A stretch of 64,000 bases of DNA. It comes from MWCO01 sp964488865 (GTDB lineage Bacteria; Myxococcota_A; Polyangia; Polyangiales; Polyangiaceae). A program made the translations under genes and the position numbers. The notes beneath the pieces were generated by a model. It saw only the letters and a program-made list of their open reading frames with translations. It searched no databases and was not told where the DNA came from. Positions within the stretch are counted from its first letter, which is position 1; each line of letters begins with the position of its first letter. Below, piece by piece: positions 44,780-53,243 of the stretch. The DNA lies in contig CAZAWR010000001.1 in assembly GCA_964488865.1 (NCBI GenBank), positions 170,329-234,328 of the forward strand. Direction: 5' to 3'.

Positions 44780-46507
44780 ATGGCGAGAATCAAGTCTCGT
44801 TGCTGCGTGGTCGCTGTGGGAACGGGGCGAAGAGTCGTCGGAGGGCTGGCGTTGCTCGTGGGAGCGGGGCTGTGGCTGAGCAGCACCCCGGCGCACGCCC
44901 AAGGCATGCGGAACGTTCCCTTGGGGGGACGAACGGCGACCATGGGCGGTGCCGGCACCGCAGCCGGAAACGACTCCGCGATGCCCTACGTCAACCCAGC
45001 CGGGATGGCGGGCATCCCCGCGGATGTGTTCGCCGTGTCCGCGAACCTGTACGGGTACTCACGAAGACAGGTACCGAAGCTCTCCTACCCCAACGGTCAT
45101 CTAGAGGCCCTCGGGCGCTACCGCGTGACCGAAGAGAAGCTCGAGGCGTCCGGTGTCACGGACATGCCCAGCTCCATCATGTACTTCCAGCACGTGGGCG
45201 AACCGGGCGACGACATGCACCATGTGTTCGGCATGTCCCTGATCATTCCCAACGCAGTGGCGACCGAGATGGTGGGGTCGACGACCCTCACCTTCGACAA
45301 CCTCAACGCGAAGGCGACGGAGAACGTCAGCGTCATGAGGCGCATGACGGACTACTACGTCGGTCCGACGTACGGGGTGTCGTTTTCGGACCGGCTGCGG
45401 CTGGGCATCAGCGTGTTCGCATTGCACACGAGGCTGTTGAGCTCGATCCAGCTTTCTTCGGACAATTCTTTCGGCGGCGGTGCGGTGTCGTCGCGCATCA
45501 GCGCGGCCGGGAGTGTGGACGGCAAGGCGTGGGGCGTGGTTCCGGTTGTGGGCTTGCAGGGAGCGCTCACGGAGGAGTTGTGGGTGGGGGCAGCGGTGGC
45601 CGCTCCCTCTTATCACTTGCAGGGTTCGTACTTCGTGACGGCGGACACGAGCGCGGTGTCTGCCGATCCCAACAACCTGGCAGCCTTGCTCCCTGCATCG
45701 TCCCAGAAGACCGCGACGGGGTCCTATCAGAGCGCCAGACCCCTGCGGGTGAACGTCGGAGGCGCCTACGAGGATCGCGAAGCGTTCTCTTTCGCAGTGG
45801 ACGGTTGGGCGTTCTTCGAGAGGGACAACGCCCAGGAAATCAAGGTGGAGGAACGGTACACGGAGGCGTCCGCGGGGGAGACCACGCGCACCTATCGAAG
45901 GAACCGCACGTCGACCCGGGACATGATTCGGGCGTACGGGGTGTCGGCGGGAGCCGAGTTCAGCCTGTCGGATATCCTGTCGCTGCGTGTGGGCGGGTTC
46001 GGCGACATGACGAATCACCCTGCGTTCAAGGACTCGGACGACGGGCCCTACGAGATCCGGGAGGACCGGGCGGGAGGAACGTTCGGTCTAGGGTTCTTGC
46101 TCGGCTCCTTCGACACCACGGTTGGCCTCGTCTACACGCACGGCTGGGGCAAGATGAAGGTCTTCGACTCGCACAGCGAGGCTGCGCACGCAGCCAACGC
46201 GCGCGGAGAGACGTACCTTCCCTCGGTGGATACCACCTTCGACTCAATGCTTCTCGTGCTCTCAGGAGCAGTTACGACGGAGGAAGCGCAGGAACAGATC
46301 AGGCAGTACGCGCCTGTGCCGCCTGCCATTGAATACCCGACGTCCCCGGTGGTCGCTCCGCCTGTTCCGCCGGTGGTCGCTCCGCCTGTTCCGCCAGTCG
46401 AGCCCGTGATGGCTCCACCGCCGCCCATTCCCGCACCGGTCCCGCCACCTTCCGAACCGCCGCCACCCGAACCATCCCCTGAGCCCGTTCCTGGAGGTGA
46501 GCCATGA
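44780..46507 (+). CDS. FadL/OmpP1-like outer-membrane protein with Pro-rich tail
   Basis: 575-residue predicted beta-barrel. A signal peptide (RRVVGGLALLVGAGLWLSSTPAHA, cleavage near residue 40) precedes QGMRNVPLGGRTATMGGAGTA, where FadL proteins have their conserved NPAG-containing hatch; here NPAGMAGIPADVFAVSANLY follows. Alternating strands run to about residue 495. The last 70 residues are a Pro/Val/Ala-rich extension with two PPVPPVVAPP-type repeats, not part of the barrel and probably periplasmic or surface-spanning. It is the first gene of a two-gene unit, ending in ATGA overlap with the lipoprotein gene. Hydrophobic-substrate uptake is the family role. Confidence 0.85.
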   Translation: MARIKSRCCVVAVGTGRRVVGGLALLVGAGLWLSSTPAHAQGMRNVPLGGRTATMGGAGTAAGNDSAMPYVNPAGMAGIPADVFAVSANLYGYSRRQVPKLSYPNGHLEALGRYRVTEEKLEASGVTDMPSSIMYFQHVGEPGDDMHHVFGMSLIIPNAVATEMVGSTTLTFDNLNAKATENVSVMRRMTDYYVGPTYGVSFSDRLRLGISVFALHTRLLSSIQLSSDNSFGGGAVSSRISAAGSVDGKAWGVVPVVGLQGALTEELWVGAAVAAPSYHLQGSYFVTADTSAVSADPNNLAALLPASSQKTATGSYQSARPLRVNVGGAYEDREAFSFAVDGWAFFERDNAQEIKVEERYTEASAGETTRTYRRNRTSTRDMIRAYGVSAGAEFSLSDILSLRVGGFGDMTNHPAFKDSDDGPYEIREDRAGGTFGLGFLLGSFDTTVGLVYTHGWGKMKVFDSHSEAAHAANARGETYLPSVDTTFDSMLLVLSGAVTTEEAQEQIRQYAPVPPAIEYPTSPVVAPPVPPVVAPPVPPVEPVMAPPPPIPAPVPPPSEPPPPEPSPEPVPGGEP

Positions 46508-47115
46508 CTTGCACGCGAATCGGGGTTGGGCTGCTCGTCTTCGCATCGCTGACTGGGTGCATGGACGACGGCTACGAGACGGTGGGCGAGAGTTGCAACA
46601 GCAACGCCGAGTGCCCACTTGACTGGGTGTGCAACCGTGTCACACGCACGTGCGAGCACGAAGCCACCAACCGCTTCATGGGCACCGTCTCGTGCGAGTA
46701 CGGCGCCACGGGGGAGGCCACCTCCAACGGCGCATCGGACATTGCGGGGTGGCTCGGGCTCCAGGGCGGCTCCAAGCCGCTGCGCGTTCGAACCAACGTC
46801 CTCGGAAGGTGCTACGCGTCCGAGACAGCCGCCATGTTCATCGCCGACGGGCTCGACTCCACGGGGACGCAGTATTCCTTGTCGGTGGCCCTCCCTGTGC
46901 CCAAGGCCGGCGCCTTCGAGATCGTGCCGTACGACACGTGGGTAGACCGAACGGACGAGGCGGGGATGGCGGGCATACACGCCGTTCCCCCGGGCTCGAG
47001 CGAGGCCATCTTCCTCGCGAAGTCCGCGCACGGCGTCGTCGCCCTCGACGCGAACCCATCTCCGGGAACGCGGGTCAGCCTCTACGTGGACATCGTCATG
47101 CAACCGACGATGTGA
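46504..47115 (+). CDS. Lipoprotein coupled to the FadL-like porin
   Basis: 203-residue predicted lipoprotein. Signal GVGLLVFASLTGCMDDG with lipobox LTGC. A short Cys-rich EGF/Dickkopf-like segment SCNSNAECPLDWVCNRVTRTC (about 30-50) is followed by a beta-rich domain to the end. It overlaps the FadL-like gene by four bases (ATGA), so it probably works with that barrel, perhaps as a lipoprotein lining or plugging it; no family recognised. It converges with the FKBP gene, five bases between stops. Confidence 0.8.
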   Translation: MTCTRIGVGLLVFASLTGCMDDGYETVGESCNSNAECPLDWVCNRVTRTCEHEATNRFMGTVSCEYGATGEATSNGASDIAGWLGLQGGSKPLRVRTNVLGRCYASETAAMFIADGLDSTGTQYSLSVALPVPKAGAFEIVPYDTWVDRTDEAGMAGIHAVPPGSSEAIFLAKSAHGVVALDANPSPGTRVSLYVDIVMQPTM

Positions 47116-47120
47116 GGCGG

Positions 47121-47561
47121 CTACTTGACCTCGAGCAACTCGATGTCGAACAGCAGGGTGGCGCGCTGGGGGATGTCCGGTGGCTTGCCCGCTTCGCCGT
47201 ACGCGAGGTCGTAAGGGATGGTGAGCTTGCGCTTGCCGCCCACCTTCATGCCCACGACCCCCTTCTCCCAACCCTTGATGACCTGGCCGAGGCCGATCGT
47301 GAACTCGAAGGGCTCGTTCCTGTCCCGGGAGCTGTCGAACTTCTTCCCGCTCTTGAGGGTGCCGGTGTAGTGCACCTTCACGGCGGACCCTTCCTTGGCC
47401 TCAGCCCCGTCGCCGACCTTCACGTCCTCGGTCTTGAACTCATCCGTCTTCTCTGCGACCGTCACGCCCGGTCCGGCCGGAAGCTCTTCTTTCTTCCCGC
47501 AGCCCGGGAACACCAGCACCATGGTGGCAGCCAGGAAGAAGCAGGTTCTCATGCAACGCAT
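47121..47561 (-). CDS. FKBP-type peptidyl-prolyl isomerase lipoprotein
   Basis: 146-residue periplasmic folding catalyst. The signal TCFFLAATMVLVFPGCGKK has lipobox FPGC. An FKBP domain follows: AVKVHYTGTLKSGKKFDSS, FEFTIGLGQVIKGWEKGVVGM, GKRKLTIPYDLAYGE and ATLLFDIELLEVK, all as in FkpA/FKBP22 C-domains. ATG 47561 is preferred over ATG 47552 because AGG stands seven bases upstream; the protein differs by three residues. Active-site residues (Tyr, Phe, Asp, Trp) are all present. It is monocistronic. Confidence 0.93.
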   Translation of the reverse strand: MRCMRTCFFLAATMVLVFPGCGKKEELPAGPGVTVAEKTDEFKTEDVKVGDGAEAKEGSAVKVHYTGTLKSGKKFDSSRDRNEPFEFTIGLGQVIKGWEKGVVGMKVGGKRKLTIPYDLAYGEAGKPPDIPQRATLLFDIELLEVK

Positions 47562-47963
47562 CGTTCGCCTGTCCGTCGGTTCTCGTTGGAGGTGGTTTGC
47601 GCCCCCCGGGAGCAAGGCCACCCGGGAAGCAGGTCGATGCGCGATGGGTTCGCGCAGCCAGTGCCCTACCCCACCGCAACGGTCTTGTCATCCCGTGCCG
47701 GACAAAAGCAACGTGGGCCGGGAACAGCTTGTCGCTCCCGACCCACGGTCCCTGCCCCAACCCATCGGGGGCACGGTGCGATGGCCGAACGGCCTACCCA
47801 CTCACCTCCGGGTTGGGTTTACGGGCTCTGTTCATGTTGTCCGTCCCTCCTCCGGCGTGCCGGCACCCGCCATACTCGGTCACAGTCGTGATGAGCTGGG
47901 CTTCGGGTGTTCCATGGTGGGGACCTCAGGAAGCCTGGGTCCACTTGTCTGTTCGGGAACGAA
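47562..47963. other. Intergenic region with a 13-codon minus-strand ORF
   Basis: 402 bp without an ordinary gene. On the minus strand a strong ribosome site (GGAGGAGGGA) stands seven to ten bases before an ATG (47835) that opens the 13-codon frame MNRARKPNPEVSG, ending in TAG (47794). GGCCGTTCGGCC right after the stop can form a small hairpin. It is oriented towards the FKBP gene and could be a leader peptide or an unrelated small gene; it could also be chance. Confidence 0.35.
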
Positions 47964-48866
47964 ATGACTTCGTCAGACCATTCTGGGCATGAAGCCTCCC
48001 GGAACCCCGAGAATGCCACGGGGCAAGCGTTCAGGCAAACACAACCCTCGCCTCCGCCCGCGACTGCGCTCCCCCAGCCGATCCGTTGGCTCGTCCTGGG
48101 ACTCGCCATCCCCCCCATCCTGATCTCCTCCGGGGCCTGGATCGCACCCAAAATCTCCCTCGAAGCCGGCTGGGAAGACTTGCTCACCTTCCTCGCCGCC
48201 GTCGTCACGGTCACAACCACCCTGTTCGTGCTCGCACACGGTCGCTTCACCCCACGCCTGTGGCTCGCCATCGGCCTCGTCGCCGCCTCAGCCCTCGGCA
48301 TCGTCGCGATCACAGGCGTTCAATCCGTAGCCGCCATCGTCGTGGTGGGATCGGCCCTGATGACCCTCGGCCACGGCATCGGCCATGCCGTGGGATCTCG
48401 CATCGAGCACGCAGGGCACCTGCTGCCCGCTTGTGTCGTGGCCGGATGCGTCGACATCGCTTCGGTCCTCCACCCGCAAGGACCGACCCACGCGATCGTG
48501 AGGAGCGAGCGCGCGATCGAGTTGCTGGTCCTCTCGTTTCCCGTGCTCGGGACCCACGCCTTCGCGCCGAGCATCGGGGTCGGCGACGTGGTGTTCGCTG
48601 CCCTGCTTCTAGGAACAGCCACCCGTCACCGCCTGTCCGCCCTTCGGTTCGCCCTGCTCATCGGCGCCGGGCTCGTGGTCGCCGGGCTTCTGTCCGCAAC
48701 GCTCGGACAGGCCGTCCCTGCCCTGCCCACCATCGGCTCCTGCGTCGTGCTCGGCGTGCGGCAAGCGCGAACCCTCGACCGCAAGGATCGTCGCACTGCC
48801 GTGTGGTTCATGGCAGCGTCCGTCGTGGTCGCAGCGGGCGTGGTCGTCTCCCGCTTCCTCGAGTAA
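47964..48866 (+). CDS. Presenilin-like intramembrane aspartyl protease
   Basis: 300-residue polytopic membrane protein with about nine hydrophobic segments and all three presenilin hallmarks in order. The first aspartate is Asp164 in GCVDIASVLHPQGPTHAI, which matches presenilin's YD...AVLCPKGP region including the PKGP-like PQGP. The second is Asp208 in the GxGD motif SIGVGDVVFAALLLG. The C-terminal PAL motif is VPALPTIG (252-254 = PAL). The spacing (44 residues between aspartates against a much longer loop in human presenilin-1) resembles archaeal presenilin homologues. The first aspartate is preceded by Val instead of Tyr. The N-terminal 40 residues are polar. There is no operon partner except the following PGPGW protein gene 33 bases downstream. 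Substrates are unknown. Confidence 0.75.
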   Translation: MTSSDHSGHEASRNPENATGQAFRQTQPSPPPATALPQPIRWLVLGLAIPPILISSGAWIAPKISLEAGWEDLLTFLAAVVTVTTTLFVLAHGRFTPRLWLAIGLVAASALGIVAITGVQSVAAIVVVGSALMTLGHGIGHAVGSRIEHAGHLLPACVVAGCVDIASVLHPQGPTHAIVRSERAIELLVLSFPVLGTHAFAPSIGVGDVVFAALLLGTATRHRLSALRFALLIGAGLVVAGLLSATLGQAVPALPTIGSCVVLGVRQARTLDRKDRRTAVWFMAASVVVAAGVVVSRFLE

Positions 48867-48899
48867 CCCCCACCGACTTTGCGTGCGCCTCGCGCTCCC

Positions 48900-49304
48900 A
48901 TGGCCTATGAAAAAGGCGTGCCGGACCTGATCCACCTGCTGACTAGCAACCCACACCTCTGGCTCACCGCCACGATCGTGTCCGTGGTCCTGTTCGTCGG
49001 CACGCTGGTCGCCATCCCGATCGTGTGCGTGCGTCTGCCCACGGACTACTTCATCCGCCCGATGCATCCCCAGGTTCCGTGGAGGATGGCGGTGCGAACG
49101 GCCATCGCGGGCGTCGTGATCCTCATGGGGATCGCGATGCTCGTGCTGCCCGGGCAAGGCATCCTGACCATCCTGATCGGCGTGTCCTTGCTGGACTTCC
49201 CCGCCAAGCGTGCCTGGCAGAGGCGTCTGCTGCGGCGGCCTTCGCTGCTCCGGGCCCTGAATGCGATGCGCGTGCGCGCGGGCAAGCCGCCGTTCCGCAC
49301 GTGA
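48900..49304 (+). CDS. PGPGW-family transmembrane protein
   Basis: 134-residue membrane protein with three hydrophobic segments. The motif LVLPGQGILTILIGVSLLDFPAKRAWQRRLL matches the PGPGW family of small putative transmembrane proteins (here PGQG). The ATG at 48900 gives MAYEKGVPDLIHLL. Function unknown for the family. It follows the presenilin-like gene by 33 bases on the same strand, so the two are likely cotranscribed. Confidence 0.8.
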   Translation: MAYEKGVPDLIHLLTSNPHLWLTATIVSVVLFVGTLVAIPIVCVRLPTDYFIRPMHPQVPWRMAVRTAIAGVVILMGIAMLVLPGQGILTILIGVSLLDFPAKRAWQRRLLRRPSLLRALNAMRVRAGKPPFRT

Positions 49305-49329
49305 TGGGGGATCGAGGACGCAGCGCTAC

Positions 49330-50268
49330 TTACTTCGGCATCTCGATGGGAGCCGACGTGGTCACGCCCGCCCCCCAGAACGACAGGCCGGTCAGGTTCG
49401 AGATCGGGATCTTCGTGCCCTTGCCCGTGCCGAGATCGATCTCGCACAGCTCCCCGCCCTCGCTGAACCCGTACGCCACGCCACCCCAGTAGCCAAGTCC
49501 CCAGAGCCCGTAGAACCCCGTGTTCCCAAGCTCGGCCAGTGCCCGCCCCGTCACCGGATCAATCTCCACGATCGTGTCCGTTCCGTACGTCGTACCACCA
49601 AGTTGCGGCTTCACCGTCGCGTACGTCTTGGCACCGATGATGGACACGATGTCCCCGGACGACTCCCAGAACTCCGAGGTGTCGTTCGGGTTCAGGGAGC
49701 CGATCTCCGCGACCGCCCCCGTCGCCTTGTCGATGCGCACGTACGTGCTCCTATCGAAGCCGACAAGGACCTCCTCGTTCGGGTCCAGCGTACCCGCCGG
49801 AACGAACGCGAGGGAGTTGGGCAGCGAGGACGTCGTCACGATGACGTCACAGTGCGCCGTATTTCGGTCGATGCGAACGAGCGAAGCGCTGGAGATGGTG
49901 GCCGCCGTGCCCACCATGAGGCCTGCCTTGTCGATCGCGATGTCCCACATGCCCGCGCCCGACCCCGTCGTGGCGAGACAGTCGAAGTCCCCGACGACAG
50001 TCACAGTCTTGGAGATCGGTTCGAGCTTGTACAAGGTCGTGTCGCTGTGCGCGTAGACCTCGCCGACGGGAACCTGTACGGCGTCAGCAGGGTCCGCGTC
50101 GAGCAGGCTTCCCCCTGCCCCCCCGGTCTGGACGACGTCGAAGCCAGCGTCGATGCCGGCTCCGCCACTCCCGGAGGACCCAACGGGAGCGTCCCCGCCC
50201 CCGGCAGAGCACGCGGAGACAACGAGAGCGAGAGAGGTGAGCGTGCCCGAGGCGTAGGTCCGTCGCAT
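49330..50268 (-). CDS. Beta-propeller-like lipoprotein
   Basis: 312-residue predicted lipoprotein. Signal TSLALVVSACSAGGG with lipobox VSAC, then a Gly/Ser/Asp linker. The rest is beta-rich with repeating LYKLEP.., LVRIDRNT, YVRIDKATGAVAEIG, IVEIDPVTGRALAELG, LCEIDLGTGKGTKIP blades, the spacing of a YVTN/NHL-like propeller. No enzyme motif. Probably a surface binding protein; partner unknown. It converges with the PGPGW gene. Confidence 0.75.
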   Translation of the reverse strand: MRRTYASGTLTSLALVVSACSAGGGDAPVGSSGSGGAGIDAGFDVVQTGGAGGSLLDADPADAVQVPVGEVYAHSDTTLYKLEPISKTVTVVGDFDCLATTGSGAGMWDIAIDKAGLMVGTAATISSASLVRIDRNTAHCDVIVTTSSLPNSLAFVPAGTLDPNEEVLVGFDRSTYVRIDKATGAVAEIGSLNPNDTSEFWESSGDIVSIIGAKTYATVKPQLGGTTYGTDTIVEIDPVTGRALAELGNTGFYGLWGLGYWGGVAYGFSEGGELCEIDLGTGKGTKIPISNLTGLSFWGAGVTTSAPIEMPK

Positions 50269-50322
50269 GCCGGGAATATTACAAGTGCGACGCGCGACTC
50301 ACCAGCGTGATGTCACAATCGG

Positions 50323-51639
50323 TCACTTGCCGAAGAGCACGTCGTCCAGCAGGAGCACCATGGGGGCGCTGAGATTGCTCACAGTGACGGCGTTGATGGC
50401 GGGCAGGGCGGAGCAGGCGGAAGTCACGTCGATGGAGACGTCGGACCATTCGGTTCCCACCGCGACGGTCTTCTCGGCACAACGCTCGCCGTCGTGGCTG
50501 GGAGAGACGGTGATCTCGCCGTCGCCGGAGAGGGTGCGCACGCGCAGGGAGAGGGTCGAGAAGGTCGAGGACGGAAACGACTGTCGATAGTAGATATGAA
50601 AACCTTCCCACTGCCCCAGGTCGTCGACGCGGATGCAGGACCCCTGGTAGCAGCCGTCGATGACCTCGGAGTCGGACGCGCCTCCCCAGGGGTTCATGGT
50701 CCAGCGGACCTCGTCGATCCCGCCGTAGGCGTCGTCGTAGATCACGCGGGGGGGCTCGAAGACGCATGCGCCGCCAGAGGCGGGATGCTGGTCGGTGAGC
50801 TGGGCGCCGAGGTCGAAGGTGGACCCCTTCTGGCGGTCGTAAGGGAGCACGCTGGGACAATCGAGGACCTCACCCTGCGCGCTGGTGATGCGAAACACGC
50901 CGCCGGGAGCGCCGGAAGCGAACGTCTCGTTGTCATCGAGCACGTGCCAGGCGCCGCCGCTGCGCTGCACGGGGCGCCACGATGAGCCGTTGTCCGCGCG
51001 GTACTCGGCCTTACGGATCGGAATCCGGTGGTTGACGAACTGCAGCCGCAGATAGCCCCACTCGTTTCGGTCGTTGATCTGGATGTGGATGTTGCCGTCG
51101 ACCGGACAGGGCACACGTCGCGCCTGGGCCTCGTCGAGCCCGCCGGCGTCGAGGACGGAGCCGGCCTCGGTGGAGAGGTCAAAGTGGAAGTGGCCGCCGG
51201 CGCACAGGGGATTGCCCTCGATGGGGCAGAGGTCGTGCACCATGACGACGCGGGTGTCGGCGAGGGTGTCGATTTCCCAACACTCGCCGCAAGACTCCCC
51301 GGACTCTCCCTCGTAGGAGCTGCCGTTGTAGGGCTCCGCGATGGCGAGCGTGAGGCCTTCCCGCACTGACGCGGGAAGGACCGGGAGGGTGCGGTCGAAC
51401 TCGCACCAGCCGCCCGGGGACGCGGTGTACGCGGTGAGGCGGACGCTGCCGCAAGAATCACTGGGGGGTTGGGCGCCACCGCCGGAGCCACCGCCGGAGC
51501 CACCGCCGGAGCCACCCGAGCCAGACACGCCACCCGACCCACTGGAACCGCCGGAACCGGTAGGACCGGAGCTCGAACCGTCGCCACAAGCGGCGAAGGC
51601 CATCGCCGCAACCAGCATCGGGAGGGTCAGTTGTCGCAC
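50323..51639 (-). CDS. Expansin-like lipoprotein with extra C-terminal domain
   Basis: 438-residue predicted lipoprotein. The GTG at 51639 opens RQLTLPMLVAAMAFAACGDG with lipobox FAAC, then a Gly/Ser linker. A double-psi beta-barrel (about 60-190) follows with LTAYTASPGGWCEFD, CGECWEIDT, VMVHDLCP and GGHFHFDLSTEA, the HFDLS motif of expansins with its Asp. The second module (WGYLRLQFVNHRIPIRKAEYR to GVFRITSAQGE) matches the expansin D2 binding domain. An additional 150-residue beta-rich module resembling a jelly-roll carbohydrate-binding domain ends the protein. Non-hydrolytic loosening of plant or microbial cell-wall polymers is the family role. It is divergent from the following unknown gene. 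Confidence 0.85.
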   Translation of the reverse strand: MRQLTLPMLVAAMAFAACGDGSSSGPTGSGGSSGSGGVSGSGGSGGGSGGGSGGGAQPPSDSCGSVRLTAYTASPGGWCEFDRTLPVLPASVREGLTLAIAEPYNGSSYEGESGESCGECWEIDTLADTRVVMVHDLCPIEGNPLCAGGHFHFDLSTEAGSVLDAGGLDEAQARRVPCPVDGNIHIQINDRNEWGYLRLQFVNHRIPIRKAEYRADNGSSWRPVQRSGGAWHVLDDNETFASGAPGGVFRITSAQGEVLDCPSVLPYDRQKGSTFDLGAQLTDQHPASGGACVFEPPRVIYDDAYGGIDEVRWTMNPWGGASDSEVIDGCYQGSCIRVDDLGQWEGFHIYYRQSFPSSTFSTLSLRVRTLSGDGEITVSPSHDGERCAEKTVAVGTEWSDVSIDVTSACSALPAINAVTVSNLSAPMVLLLDDVLFGK

Positions 51640-51736
51640 GGGGTGGAGCCTAGCATGGCGGGCGGGTGCGCGATCGGAAGGCGGACCGCATCTCCACCGT
51701 TGACCGCGTCCCCGCGGTCTGTACACTCTCGGGCCC

Positions 51737-52546
51737 ATGGTGCTGGAATCCCGAACCATGGTGGCCCTTCGTTGTGCGTTCACGTCCATGGCCGACGCGC
51801 TCGACCGTCACGAGCAGGAAGCGGTGGAGCCGGGGTGGACAGCCTTCGTCGGTGCGAACGGAGCAAGGTTTGTCGCACGCGCATTGGGGGACGCAACCCT
51901 GCTGATGCCGGACGTCGCGCTCTCGTGCGGGGAAGAGCTTGCGCTGCACGTACGCGAGGTTCTGGGTGACGTGCTGAACGCGCACGAGGACGAGCGAGGC
52001 ATTGCTTGTCTGAAGGAGGAGCCTGCCGAAGGGAAGGCGGGGTACGAGGCCATCGTGGATGGCATCGACGCCTGGGTGGAGAAGGTGGGCAAGGGTGACA
52101 CGCGGCTGGAGAGGGCTGCGGGTTGGATGTTCGGGGCGGCAGCCAAAGGGCTGCAAACCGACGATGAGGTGGTGAAGCGTGTCCAGGCCGCGGCGGAGGA
52201 AGATCCGATGCTTCAGGCGGAGGGCAAGCTCGAGAAAGCATCGGACAAGCGAGAGGACCGCAGTGCGCTGAAGCGATCGCTGGGCGCGGTGGTGGGCAGC
52301 TCGTTTCTCGATTCGCCTCTGGCGAAGCCGGCGTACAAGCCTGGTCTCGAGGACCTGGGCAAGGAACCGGGCGAGCTGGCGAGTGTGCTGACGGGGCGTG
52401 GAGACAAGGCTGCGGCGCTCGAATCGACGCTGCGCGAGGCAGTCGAAGGGGAGGTTGCGTCAGTGATCGGCGACCTCGATGCGATCAAGCCTCCCCCGAT
52501 CGAGGAAGACGAGACGAGCGAAGGCGACGGGGCCAAGGCCGACTGA
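51737..52546 (+). CDS. Unknown, mostly helical cytoplasmic protein
   Basis: 269-residue protein with no recognised family. It starts MVLESRTMVALRCAFTSMADALD and is highly charged in the second half, with a helical appearance (EEDPMLQAEGKLEKASDKRED) and an acidic tail (IEEDETSEGDGAKAD). No signal peptide or membrane segment. ATG 51758 is an alternative start. It stands directly upstream of the TerB/protease cassette in the same direction as the TerB genes, so it may belong to it. Confidence 0.65.
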   Translation: MVLESRTMVALRCAFTSMADALDRHEQEAVEPGWTAFVGANGARFVARALGDATLLMPDVALSCGEELALHVREVLGDVLNAHEDERGIACLKEEPAEGKAGYEAIVDGIDAWVEKVGKGDTRLERAAGWMFGAAAKGLQTDDEVVKRVQAAAEEDPMLQAEGKLEKASDKREDRSALKRSLGAVVGSSFLDSPLAKPAYKPGLEDLGKEPGELASVLTGRGDKAAALESTLREAVEGEVASVIGDLDAIKPPPIEEDETSEGDGAKAD

Positions 52547-52720
52547 GGTCTTCGCCATCGGGTTCATGCCGCAACGCAAGGAGGTAACCTGCTTGGCGTT
52601 TCGGCGGCGTGGCGGAATGTCCGCACGTACCTGGGTGAGAGCAAAGAAATACCATTGACGCCCGGAAGGCGCGGTTGCCAAATCCGAGCGTTCGCAATTC
52701 CAATCCTCAGGAGGCAGGGC

Positions 52721-53131
52721 ATGGGTCTTTTCGATTCGTTCGCGGGCAACACCGTCACCCTCAACCCCAAGGTCGCGCTGGTCGCCGGGATGATCTACCT
52801 CAGCGCATCCGATGGTCACCTGGACGACAGCGAGGCGGGCGACATCCTCAAGATCGTGCCGGACCGCCAGGTGCTCGACGCAGCCCTCGACTATGTCCGT
52901 CGCACCCCGTTCCAGCAGTTCATCACGGAGGCCGCTCGCATCCTGAGCCCCGGCCAAAGGATGTGCTTGATCCTCAACGCCGCGGACATGGCGATGGGTG
53001 ACGGTTTCCTCGCGCCCGAGGAGCAGCAGATGCTCATTCAGATGCAGCAGCACTTCCAAATCCCGGACGCCCACCTTCACCCGTACGTCCAGGCCTTCAC
53101 GATCAAGAACAACGTGAGCGTGTTCAACTAA
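52721..53131 (+). CDS. TerB-family protein, paralogue 1
   Basis: 136-residue cytoplasmic all-helical protein of the TerB (tellurite-resistance/DjlA N-terminal) type. Two acidic loops are kept: SASDGHLDDSEAGDILK and AMGDGFLAPEEQQML, the metal-binding motifs of TerB. It begins MGLFDSFAGNTVTLNPKVAL and ends FTIKNNVSVFN. The ATG at 52721 is supported by an excellent AGGAGGC seven bases upstream. A direct count gives 115 of 136 residues identical to the paralogue at 54571, and the upstream 70 bases also resemble each other (TTGACGCC, GTTCGC, GGAGGCA). TerB may buffer calcium/phosphate or organise membrane complexes; role here unknown. Confidence 0.85.
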   Translation: MGLFDSFAGNTVTLNPKVALVAGMIYLSASDGHLDDSEAGDILKIVPDRQVLDAALDYVRRTPFQQFITEAARILSPGQRMCLILNAADMAMGDGFLAPEEQQMLIQMQQHFQIPDAHLHPYVQAFTIKNNVSVFN

Positions 53132-53167
53132 GTCGCTGCGCAGAAACAAGTGACTCCATCCCCGATC

Positions 53168-53191
53168 GGGCTCGGGCTCGGGCTCGGGCTC
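53168..53191. repeat. Four tandem GGGCTC hexamers
   Basis: Four exact GGGCTC copies in the gap between the first TerB gene and the protease gene. The array is short and unlikely to be functional, but could vary in length between strains. Confidence 0.8.
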
Positions 53192-53243
53192 AAGAAGAGG
53201 GTTCCATTGTTGCTGCGCAGCTACTAACGCGGGTCCCTTCAGA

